18,856 bases of DNA from Stramenopiles sp. TOSAG23-3 (Eukaryota; Sar): positions 1 through 18,856 of the forward strand of contig LT642417.1 in NCBI GenBank assembly GCA_900128585.1. Direction: 5' to 3'. Positions within the stretch are counted from its first letter, which is position 1. Each line of letters opens with the position of its first letter. A program made the position numbers and the translations under genes. The notes below the pieces were generated by a model. That model worked only from the letters and a program-made list of their open reading frames with translations, was not told where the DNA came from and searched no databases. Shown here piece after piece: positions 8,903-16,141 of this stretch.

Positions 8903-11900
8903 ATGCCTGTCGTTTTGTCCACAGAGTTTTTCAAAGCGGCTTTAAGGGTACAACCGACCGAGCCTGCTGCTTCAGAGGCTGGGGTTGCAAAAATGTCCCT
9001 ATACGCAAAACGCCCGAGAAGTTTGAGTGCTAGCGTGCAAAATAAGGCGTTCTTTCACTGGCTGAACTTGGTCGCTGTTGACTTGGCGTACGCGGCGATT
9101 AAGGTACAAAAGAATAAGTTGGGCAAGTCCTTCTCAGTGCTTGATCTACGCTCGTGTTTAGCCCTGAAAACAACCTGTTCGGAAGCCACGTTGCTAATGG
9201 ACACATCGCCCCTGTGGCTCGCAGAGGTTCGTCATGAAATTATGAACCCCGGGGATCTGCAGGACAATTTTTCTCTATTTCTCTTGTCTGCAAAAATTTT
9301 CCAAGCCTTGAAGCATGGACACTGGACACGCAAAGTAATGAAAGGAGTATTGGAAACCCCCCCCGACAACTCCCAGTGGACCTCAATCGTTGCCCATACA
9401 AACGCAGAAGAGACCGAAAGCTATTTTTGGGACAAACTAAAGAAGCATTTTGCTACCCGAGCTGTTCCCACCCTTTCCAATGTCAAAGATATGACTGTTT
9501 GTGTGATTTCACTGATTCAACTCAGCTTGCCAAAGCAAGAAAGCGAGGGCGCCCCTTCTGCTGAAGCGGAGAATTCGCTGTGCCCGCAAGACATTGTTGA
9601 CAAAGTGGCTACGTTTGAGTCCCTGAACAAAGTATTTTGCTCCATTTTATGCGCCATGATGATGTCCCCCAAGGTATTCATGGAGCTCTTGCCGGACGGC
9701 TCTTATCGACAACAAGTAGTGGACCACATTGGCTCCAAGAAAATTGTCGACACACGCACGCTCTTGCCGACGGTAGACAGCATTGGGCACACGGTAGCAA
9801 CTCTGAACGGCCTGACCGTGGAACAACTACGAGTGAAACCGTGGGTATTTCCCCATAAGCGCTCCATTCCAAAGAGCACGCGAAGGGTGCTTGTTGGAGC
9901 GTTGGCAAAGCTGAGTCCCCTCCAGCTATTTGGCACGTTTACCTCTCGAGGTCTCTGGAAAACCATTTATCACTCGATCCACATTCGCTCTATGCTTTCC
10001 TCCAAAAGATTTTCAGAAGATGGGCTGAGCAAGGGAAAAGTTACTAGCAACGAATTAAAGGACATGCAGAAAATGTACCTGTTTGTCCTGATGCTTATGG
10101 AAGAAAAGTACCCCAAGAATGAGGAGGAATTCGAAACGTCGCTGTGGCGTGAAAGGGTAGTCGCTCCGTTAAAAGCGCTATGCGATGCCGCTGGCAGTAT
10201 CTTCAAAGCAAAGGACCCTGCGTGGTTGCAGCCTACCTTTCAAAGCAGTTTGTCCCGCAAAAGATTGCCCAAGCCTGATCGAGTGACAGTCACGAATTTG
10301 TTGTCGATGAGAGGAAATACGAAGGAAACGTGGACAATGATGTTCGAAGAGAAAATTCTATCGGAGTCCCAAGTTTATATGAATATTCGCAACCTTATCT
10401 TGCTGAATTTCCCAGTCTCTGTGGTGAAGGACTACGTGGTAAAGAAAAGGGCTTCGCAAAAGGAACAAAAAATTGATTTGATTCATCTGATGAAAATAAA
10501 ACACTTGATTGAAAACGATTTCACGAACGACTTTATCCGAGAAGTTGCTGGACTCATTCAATCTTGCATTCTTGATTGCGTCTCTGCTTGGGCCAACTCT
10601 TCCTCCAGCTCAGCTAATATGGTTCCCCCGTCGGAGAAGTTGAAGTTGGTTCAGAGTTCGAACCCCATTGGAGAAGATGAAATCTTTGTTGAAATGCCTT
10701 TGCGTGCTTATACCGATTTGAAAGGCCAGGTGTACGCCGCTCGTAAATACAAAGTGGTCTCGAAAGGCTTCAACGAATCTTCGGTACAAGAGTACTTGGC
10801 TTTTGTTATGAACGATATTGAATGCCTCTTGGCGGCCACCCGCCAGTCTCTGGCCCTGGACACAAAGAAGGTAATACCCCTTATATCTTTGACTCCAGAA
10901 TTGCACGATAACGTTATCAGGTCGGGCCTTCCTCCGATTGAGCCCCCGTACTCAAAGGTTTCAATGTGGCGTGGCGAAGTAGTCTGTATCAATCAACTTT
11001 TGGAAGGTGGTGAGAACACTGACTCCAAAACTGGTATCTCCGAAGAAGACGGTTTGGAGCTCATTCTTGGGATTTCGTGGTGCGAGAAGAAAAACGGCCC
11101 AGGGGTCGACCTTGACCTCAGTTGTACCATGTACGATGACAAATGGGAACCCAGCGGGGTCTGCAATTTTCAAAACATGAATCCTACTGGGATGAAGCAC
11201 TCAGGAGATATACTGACAGCTCCGTATCCAAAAGGGGCCCGAGAAAATATTCGCATTCAATTTTCAAAGTTGCCGAAAAACATCAAATATGTAGTTTTGA
11301 CAGTGCACAATTACACTAGGCAACCTATTTCAGAATGCTGTAGCGATGCGTCTATCTTTGTAGCAGACGGAAAGAGAACAGGGAGAGGGCCGGGGGGGCT
11401 TGCAATGATTGCAGCTTCTTCCCTAAAAAGTGAAGGCACTACAGTCGTTGCTGGCGCCATGATTGTTGATAGAAAAAACATGGACGGGCAGGGCCGACCT
11501 GTGCTTCGGCTCCTTTCGATCGACTCGGCTCCAAAGAAGGTCACTAGCACTGTGGCAACAGAATCTACGAACATGAATCGAGATTTTACAAAACGGTCGG
11601 TGGACAATTCTGGGTACATGGGCAAACCTTCAAAGCTACCGTTGGTTGTCGTAGCGGCATTAAACGCTGTGCTCGTTTCAAGTGGGGGCATGGTCGTAAT
11701 TGAGCACGGTGAAGACGAGAACCTAAGCTCGCCAACGATTGTAAGAAGACAGGAAGGTGACACACTGTCTTCATTTTTGCAAGCCATTTTAAGAAAATTG
11801 GAAACGTTGCCTGTGACGCTTGAGCCAAACTACGCCAACGCTTTTGGGAAGGTCACTAATGCGGACTGTTTTGTCGTTTTGGGGTGCGAGTGTGACACTA

Positions 11901-12106
11901 AACGAGCCCGAGAGATGAGAAGCTACCTACCATACAATGGTGAAGACAAACGCGAAGGCGGGAAGAAACTTTGCGTCGTTAATCAGCGAACCCACAAGGC
12001 GGATTCTGACGTTGTAGATTTTAAGAACATTGGAGAAGTCATGGTGCTGGAAAACATGCTAGTTGCAAATGAGGTTATTTCGTATGTATATGATAAGAAT
12101 CCTTAG
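8903..12106 (+). CDS. Large TerD-domain protein with unassigned N- and C-terminal regions
   Basis: I start this 1067-residue protein at the ATG at 8903 (context CTACCATGCC). An upstream in-frame ATG at 8777 would add 42 residues of AT-rich character. Residues 1-560 are mostly helical and unassigned; around 320-370 there is a segment (PKSTRRVLVGALAKL through LWKTIYHSIHIR) that faintly recalls the HEAT-like repeats of Ro60/TROVE proteins, unproven. A Ser-rich linker lies at about 560-575. Residues 716-860 match TerD: LELILGISW, the VDLDLS calcium-site segment, MKHSGDILTAP, a KNIKYVVLTVHNY strand and a final strand LRLLSIDS. TerD proteins are calcium-binding beta-sandwich stress proteins known from tellurite resistance and from Dictyostelium. 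Residues 912-1067 form an alpha/beta region whose ADCFVVLGCEC and KKLCVVNQRTHKAD segments resemble the C-terminal Rossmann strands of sirtuins, but I see no catalytic GAG motif, His or zinc Cys4. Confidence 0.75.
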   Translation: MPVVLSTEFFKAALRVQPTEPAASEAGVAKMSLYAKRPRSLSASVQNKAFFHWLNLVAVDLAYAAIKVQKNKLGKSFSVLDLRSCLALKTTCSEATLLMDTSPLWLAEVRHEIMNPGDLQDNFSLFLLSAKIFQALKHGHWTRKVMKGVLETPPDNSQWTSIVAHTNAEETESYFWDKLKKHFATRAVPTLSNVKDMTVCVISLIQLSLPKQESEGAPSAEAENSLCPQDIVDKVATFESLNKVFCSILCAMMMSPKVFMELLPDGSYRQQVVDHIGSKKIVDTRTLLPTVDSIGHTVATLNGLTVEQLRVKPWVFPHKRSIPKSTRRVLVGALAKLSPLQLFGTFTSRGLWKTIYHSIHIRSMLSSKRFSEDGLSKGKVTSNELKDMQKMYLFVLMLMEEKYPKNEEEFETSLWRERVVAPLKALCDAAGSIFKAKDPAWLQPTFQSSLSRKRLPKPDRVTVTNLLSMRGNTKETWTMMFEEKILSESQVYMNIRNLILLNFPVSVVKDYVVKKRASQKEQKIDLIHLMKIKHLIENDFTNDFIREVAGLIQSCILDCVSAWANSSSSSANMVPPSEKLKLVQSSNPIGEDEIFVEMPLRAYTDLKGQVYAARKYKVVSKGFNESSVQEYLAFVMNDIECLLAATRQSLALDTKKVIPLISLTPELHDNVIRSGLPPIEPPYSKVSMWRGEVVCINQLLEGGENTDSKTGISEEDGLELILGISWCEKKNGPGVDLDLSCTMYDDKWEPSGVCNFQNMNPTGMKHSGDILTAPYPKGARENIRIQFSKLPKNIKYVVLTVHNYTRQPISECCSDASIFVADGKRTGRGPGGLAMIAASSLKSEGTTVVAGAMIVDRKNMDGQGRPVLRLLSIDSAPKKVTSTVATESTNMNRDFTKRSVDNSGYMGKPSKLPLVVVAALNAVLVSSGGMVVIEHGEDENLSSPTIVRRQEGDTLSSFLQAILRKLETLPVTLEPNYANAFGKVTNADCFVVLGCECDTKRAREMRSYLPYNGEDKREGGKKLCVVNQRTHKADSDVVDFKNIGEVMVLENMLVANEVISYVYDKNP
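10580..10615 (+). repeat. 36-base segment shared with the helicase gene, copy 1
   Basis: This segment matches 13497-13532 on the same DNA strand at 34 of 36 positions; the only difference is a TC/CT swap in the middle. Here it is read in the sense direction as about residues 560-571 (a Trp-Ala-Asn-polySer segment) of the TerD protein. The flanking bases do not match. Confidence 0.85.
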
Positions 12107-12709
12107 CATTAAAAAAAAAACAAGTTATGTAGTAAGTTTTAAGACACTCCAATATCATATATCAAATATAATAACCTATTAAATAAGATAACCTATATTT
12201 GAATTCTTCATAAATTATCTTCCTAAAAAAGAAGTTAAATTCAGTGAATGGACAGTATAAAAGTAATTTTTCGGTCTTCGTCCCAATCATAATCTTCCCA
12301 TTCAGAACATATATCCGGTGTCCCGTAGTCGACTTCTTCAGATAATTGTGAAGTATGATTGTATGAGAGGCTTGATTGTCCATTGCTTTCGAGTCCTTAT
12401 TTTTTAAGCAATGACTTGATTGATTTGTAAGATTTCTGGATCTGCTTGGTTGAGGATCTGGTTTAATAATATTCACAGTTAATTCAAATCTAAAATCAGA
12501 GAGTAGAAAAGAGAGAGAAATTCTGATAAATACACCCCGCCCGTAAAAATTAATATATTCTCACAATTAAATTTTTATTTGTTTTTCTTACCCTTGACAT
12601 ATCGTATATTTATCTTTTTGCCACTTTCGCTGAGAAAAGTTCTTTTTTGTCTTGTTTCCAGTTAAATTTAGACAATTTTAATTTACAAGCGCTTTTCGTG
12701 AAAACTATT
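12107..12709. other. AT-rich gap between convergent TerD and helicase genes
   Basis: About 600 bases between two convergent 3' ends. The outer parts are AT-rich. The middle (about 12241-12480) is less AT-rich and carries minus-strand readings that look partly coding; see the candidate spliced gene at 12241-12600. A 104-residue minus ORF at 12162-12476 has no family resemblance that I recognise. Confidence 0.5.
12241..12600 (-). other. Possible small spliced gene (unproven)
   Basis: On the minus strand, ATG TCA AGG at 12600-12592 is followed at once by a strong donor, GTAAGA (12591-12586). A pyrimidine-rich tract ending TTTTAG has its AG at 12491-12490, defining a 102-base candidate intron. 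Downstream, one frame ends at a TGA at 12241-12243 with an acidic, Trp-rich tail (SEEVDYGTPDICSEW then EDYDWDEDRK) that looks translated. A TAA interrupts that frame upstream, and I could not find a splice pattern that joins everything cleanly. It may be a gene with another exon structure, a decayed gene, or chance. Confidence 0.2.
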
Positions 12710-14584
12710 TTACATTCCTGGGGGGCTTAACAACCTGATGACTGCATCCCAATCGGTTCGTTTTCTTTTGCTTGGGGAAGATGAAGACGATTGAGACGAT
12801 GAAGACTGGGAGTACGACTGAGATGGGTAGCGTTGAGCAGCTGCTGGCATTTTTCTCTTTTGAAAGGACTGCGCATGGCACGCTTCTCTCGCGCTCGGTG
12901 GTATCGACGCTGGAGGTGGGGCCGTTTGCGGTACATCCCATCCAAAGAAGTTGCATTTCAGTGGATCGTTGCGCTGCTTGCTACAACAAAAGAAAAATCG
13001 CCCTTGGTTGGTCCCTGCCTTTCTGACCTGCACTCGCTTTGATTCAACGTTGCACTGGCAATTAGGATATACCCTTGCATCTTCCAAATCAAATTCCTCT
13101 AATATTTTTCGTCGAACATCATCCCATGTTTTTCTTGCTTCCTCCAACCAAGATACGATGTCTGCGTGACCACTCTCAAAGTCCACGGCTAACGAAGACG
13201 TTTTGATGCACCTGTCTGAAAACCCAACTACTTGAAGGCCAGTTTTGCTTGTGCTTCGTGAGAGCGCTACGTACGCCTGGCCGTCTGCGAACGCATCTTG
13301 AAGAAACACAATTAGTCGATCGATGCTCATACCTTGAGACTTGTGAATCGTAATGGCCCATGCAAGTTTCAAGGGAATTTGAAACCGAATCGCGCTCCCT
13401 AAGCCACGAACCTCCCTGGAAAATCCGTGGGGTAGGATAGTGTAAGGCTCTGCTCGAGAAGTAAATTTCACAACCGGCAGAAACGGAAAGTCGTGGGTCT
13501 CTGCTTGGGCCAACTCTCTCTCCAGCTCAGCTGCAGCGCTTGGGTCACCCTGCTGCAAAGCCTTTTTAATTCTTTCATTTAGCTCTTTGCAGTGCTCAAT
13601 CGCCGTTTTGATCCCGACCACTACACCTCGTGACCCATTCACCAGCTTGGAGCCTATGTTTTCATTCTGGAGCAGCATCACTTGGGCCCCCACCTTCAAC
13701 TCGAGCACCTTCTTCACGCGGCACTGGTGCGGTTCGAAAAAGCGATTCAGTAGGTATCGCTCGTTTCGTGACAGACTCCGCTGCTTCACCTCGGCTTCAA
13801 TCTGATCCTTAGCGAGAAACGTTACAAGGCCGCCTTCCAGTGTCATTAGTTCCCCATGGTTCTCCCTATCTACATCAATGTTCTTGCAGTACAATTTTGT
13901 GGGGATGATGCCATTCACCGTTTCCAGCGCCGCTCGGCAGTCTGTCACGAGTTGGGTGACATCGCTGGTTATGTTGCCCTGGCGAATAGCTTGGAGCGCT
14001 TGCACCATCTGCTTTTCCCCCCCTTGCCTATGTACATGCGTTAGTCTTACGGTTTGAATTTCGGCATACCCTCTGTTCAGAAACACTTCGTCCACTCTGG
14101 CCAAGTGGACCTTCCCGTGTTTTTTGTACCGAAGGTCGTTGGCCCCGGGCGGTACTTGTACAGGTGGCAGTTGGAGAAAATCGCCGCACACAATAACCTG
14201 GACGCCGCCAAAAGCCCTGTTTCCGGGGTCTTGCCTTATCGTTCGGATCTGAGCTTCAATGTTGTCCAGCATCTCACCGCTGCACATGGATATTTCATCG
14301 ATTATCATGACCTCGACCTTCCGCAGCTGTTTTTTTCGACTCCACATCTTTTCAAAATCGGACCTCGTTTTGGGCATTCCTATGCCACAATACGAATTCA
14401 ATGTGCAACCATTGACGTTTACCGCTGCTATTCCTGTGGGAGCCATAACCACAAATTCCCTGTCTTTCAACGCCATCTGGATGTGCTTCAACAACAAGCT
14501 CTTCCCAGTACCAGCAACCCCTGTAATGAAGACATTTTGACCCTTCATAACCATATCTAACGCGGCTTGTTGGGTCGTCCACAT
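12710..14584 (-). CDS. PIF1-family DNA helicase with C-terminal GRF zinc finger
   Basis: This 624-residue frame carries the complete superfamily 1B helicase motif set: Walker A GVAGTGKS at 22-29, the Thr-Gly-Ile motif APTGIAAVNV at 48-57, DEISM at 96-100, CGDFLQLPP at 133-141, VNGSRGVVVG at 315-324, the ITIHKSQG motif at 411-418 and VALSRS at 438-443. PIF1 enzymes unwind 5' to 3' and act on G-quadruplexes, RNA:DNA hybrids and replication forks in nucleus or mitochondria. Residues 508-550 form a GRF-type zinc finger (CQC, NQGRFFFCC, CNFFGW), a single-stranded nucleic acid binding module. A basic, Ser-rich tail (KRKMP, SPSKRKR) could be a nuclear signal. A charged helical insertion at about 328-365, between the VNGSRG and LPVVKF segments, contains the 36-base repeat. 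The first ATG falls just before the usual PIF1 start (TTQQAALDMV), and the true N-terminus probably lies in the upstream frame across an A8 run. Confidence 0.9.
   Translation of the reverse strand: MWTTQQAALDMVMKGQNVFITGVAGTGKSLLLKHIQMALKDREFVVMAPTGIAAVNVNGCTLNSYCGIGMPKTRSDFEKMWSRKKQLRKVEVMIIDEISMCSGEMLDNIEAQIRTIRQDPGNRAFGGVQVIVCGDFLQLPPVQVPPGANDLRYKKHGKVHLARVDEVFLNRGYAEIQTVRLTHVHRQGGEKQMVQALQAIRQGNITSDVTQLVTDCRAALETVNGIIPTKLYCKNIDVDRENHGELMTLEGGLVTFLAKDQIEAEVKQRSLSRNERYLLNRFFEPHQCRVKKVLELKVGAQVMLLQNENIGSKLVNGSRGVVVGIKTAIEHCKELNERIKKALQQGDPSAAAELERELAQAETHDFPFLPVVKFTSRAEPYTILPHGFSREVRGLGSAIRFQIPLKLAWAITIHKSQGMSIDRLIVFLQDAFADGQAYVALSRSTSKTGLQVVGFSDRCIKTSSLAVDFESGHADIVSWLEEARKTWDDVRRKILEEFDLEDARVYPNCQCNVESKRVQVRKAGTNQGRFFFCCSKQRNDPLKCNFFGWDVPQTAPPPASIPPSAREACHAQSFQKRKMPAAAQRYPSQSYSQSSSSQSSSSSPSKRKRTDWDAVIRLLSPPGM
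13497..13532 (+). repeat. 36-base segment shared with the TerD gene, copy 2
   Basis: This matches 10580-10615 at 34 of 36 positions on the same DNA strand. Because the helicase is on the minus strand, it is read antisense here as residues about 351-362 (AAELERELAQAE), inside a helical insertion of the helicase. Confidence 0.85.
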
Positions 14585-14606
14585 AGCAGGACAGGTCGAT
14601 TGAACT

Positions 14607-15026
14607 TTTTTTTAACTCTTCGAGATCCCTCGCCCGCATTATCTCGGTGACATCCTCCACTTCGTCGTCGCTGTCTTCAGCCTCTCCGTCCTTCGGCAGC
14701 TCGGGGGCTAGCGGCAGATCTGGTAATGGACGGGGCAGCGCGCTCTGCGCGCTGTACGGGGCGGCACTATTCGGTGGAACCCTCTCCGCCTTTACTTTCG
14801 GTTCCGACGCAGTCCCCGTTTCTGGCGACGCGGCACCACCGTCGCTTAAACCGCTCTGCATCGCCTCCTCGAAGTACGCGGAGGCCTCATGCCTTGTGTT
14901 AAATCCTCTAAAGCGAGTCCCAGGAAGGCCCTCGGTCAGTTCCAACACTTTGGAAAAATCTGTGTGCACCCCTGCGTCGGCTCCTACGACTACGGCGTAA
15001 AAAGCTTTCGGCTTCATGGGCGGCAC
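14607..15026 (-). CDS. RNase-H1-type hybrid-binding (viroplasmin-like) N-terminal segment, probably fused to the helicase
   Basis: From the ATG at 15026, residues 7-55 match the RNase H1 N-terminal hybrid-binding domain (Pfam Cauli_VI/viroplasmin): KAFYAVVVGADAGV, then LPGTRFRGFNTRHEASAYF. In cellular RNase H1 this fold binds RNA:DNA hybrids. The usual Trp of the TW segment is Phe here (HTDF). Residues 58-130 are a low-complexity linker, Ala/Pro-rich and then acidic. The literal ORF runs on to a stop at 14352, but beyond Lys140 it overlaps the helicase frame and looks non-coding. The helicase frame begins across a run of eight A (minus strand, 14606-14613); with one A fewer the two frames would join. 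The likeliest explanations are an indel in the assembly, a +1 frameshift, or a recent inactivating mutation. No RNase H catalytic domain is present. Domain confidence is high; fusion is inferred. Confidence 0.75.
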
Positions 15027-15368
15027 CGTTCGTTCCGAAGTGCAACGTAGGTGTCTCTTCCTCTTTGAATCAAAGCGTTTTCATCGGATAGGTGTTCTCT
15101 CCTTTTCTTGTTCAATTTATTTATTATTTTTAGGGTTAGGGTAACACACAAAAATACAAATACACACATGCACACCGATCTTATCTTCGATTATTTCATG
15201 TCATTATAAATAGATCATAATAAATCAATAATGGAGTTTTTAATTCAAATTCTAAAGTCTAATAAAGAAGCCCAACGCGCAGAACCCAACAACAACAACA
15301 AACAAACTCAAAGAAGAAGAGAATGAAAGAGAGGAGAAAGAGAAAAAAAATAATATAATATATATAGT

Positions 15369-15406
15369 AGAAGAAAAGAAAAGAAAGAAAGAAAGAAAGA
15401 AAGAAG

Positions 15407-15437
<31 letters not shown>

Positions 15438-15443
15438 AAAAAG
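15369..15443 (+). repeat. GAAA tetranucleotide microsatellite
   Basis: Two blocks of GAAA units, separated by an irregular GAAGAGAAA stretch and bordered by A-rich sequence; all purine on the plus strand. Confidence 0.9.
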
Positions 15444-15950
15444 AATAAAGAAAATTAAATAAATGTAAATAAAATATATCTCATAATTTAAGTAATACCA
15501 AGTATACCAGGTAAAACTCCATGCCCTAATCATAACTCTTTTTCTCTACGGTCGTCTCTCTGCTCTCCCCTCTCTTCTCGCTTGTATTATTATTATTAGT
15601 ATACATTATTTTTGATGTTTCTTCCTTTCTTTCAAATATATTATTATTATAGACTACTAGACACTATAATAAGTTAAGCAAAGGTAGGAGGGTTTGTATT
15701 TATTTGTCTTGTTTGTATGGTGTTGTAGACTACCGATATTAAATAGTATTTGTTCACACCACAAATTTGGTTGGGGAGAAGGAAAAGGACATGCTGACGA
15801 GCCGATCTGATTAATGCTAATCACTCGTTATTTATCCTCGTATATTATTTTACATTAATATTCTCTCTCGAACACCACCCCACTCTCCTAGACTACTCCT
15901 ATTATTTATTAGGTGTATTATTATATTAAAATAAATCCGATATTTATATA

Positions 15951-15957
15951 TAGACTA
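15951..15957 (+). promoter_or_regulatory. TAGACTA motif nearest the TMEM144 start
   Basis: This is the closest of four TAGACTA copies (15650, 15726, 15889, 15951) upstream of the TMEM144 gene. It lies directly after TATTTATATA and about 190 bases before the ATG. A promoter role is inferred. Confidence 0.3.
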
Positions 15958-16141
15958 TAGTATCTTAAAAAAATGGAATCAACATGTCAGTACAGAAAAA
16001 GTGAACAAAAGAAAGTGTTTCGACATTTTTGGTTCTCGCATGTCATATTGTTCTGCCTAGTATTTACTTTGTTTGAATACTTTTACTGCATCGTTCCACG
16101 CACAATCTCTCTGAACTTTTCGTTTTTTTTTCAACATCATC

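Larger units (their letters stand above)
15027..16141. other. Divergent promoter region between helicase and TMEM144 genes
   Basis: About 1.1 kb of AT-rich DNA between divergent genes. It contains the GAAA array (15369-15443), TTA/ATT triplet tracts, and four plus-oriented TAGACTA motifs at 15650, 15726, 15889 and 15951, plus a TAGACAC variant at 15658. A GATTA-ATGC-TAATC dyad lies near 15809-15822. Minus ORF 15252-15533 is low-complexity Ser/Phe and an artefact of the repeat. A plus frame from 15973 is closed after overlapping the TMEM144 start and is not called. Confidence 0.5.

Noticed and set aside
14054-14560. 168-residue plus-strand ORF opposite the helicase
   Set aside because: It is antisense to conserved helicase motifs, so its openness follows from the codon use of the real gene.
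14352-14606. Last 84 residues of the literal hybrid-binding ORF as real protein
   Set aside because: This stretch is out of frame with the helicase motifs on the same strand and has no recognisable domain, so it is better explained by the frame break at the A8 run.
12710-15026. Reading the helicase locus as a Helitron or viral element
   Set aside because: There is no Rep/HUH domain, integrase, reverse transcriptase or capsid-type gene next to it. The viroplasmin-like domain is also the normal N-terminal module of cellular RNase H1, so a cellular gene is simpler.
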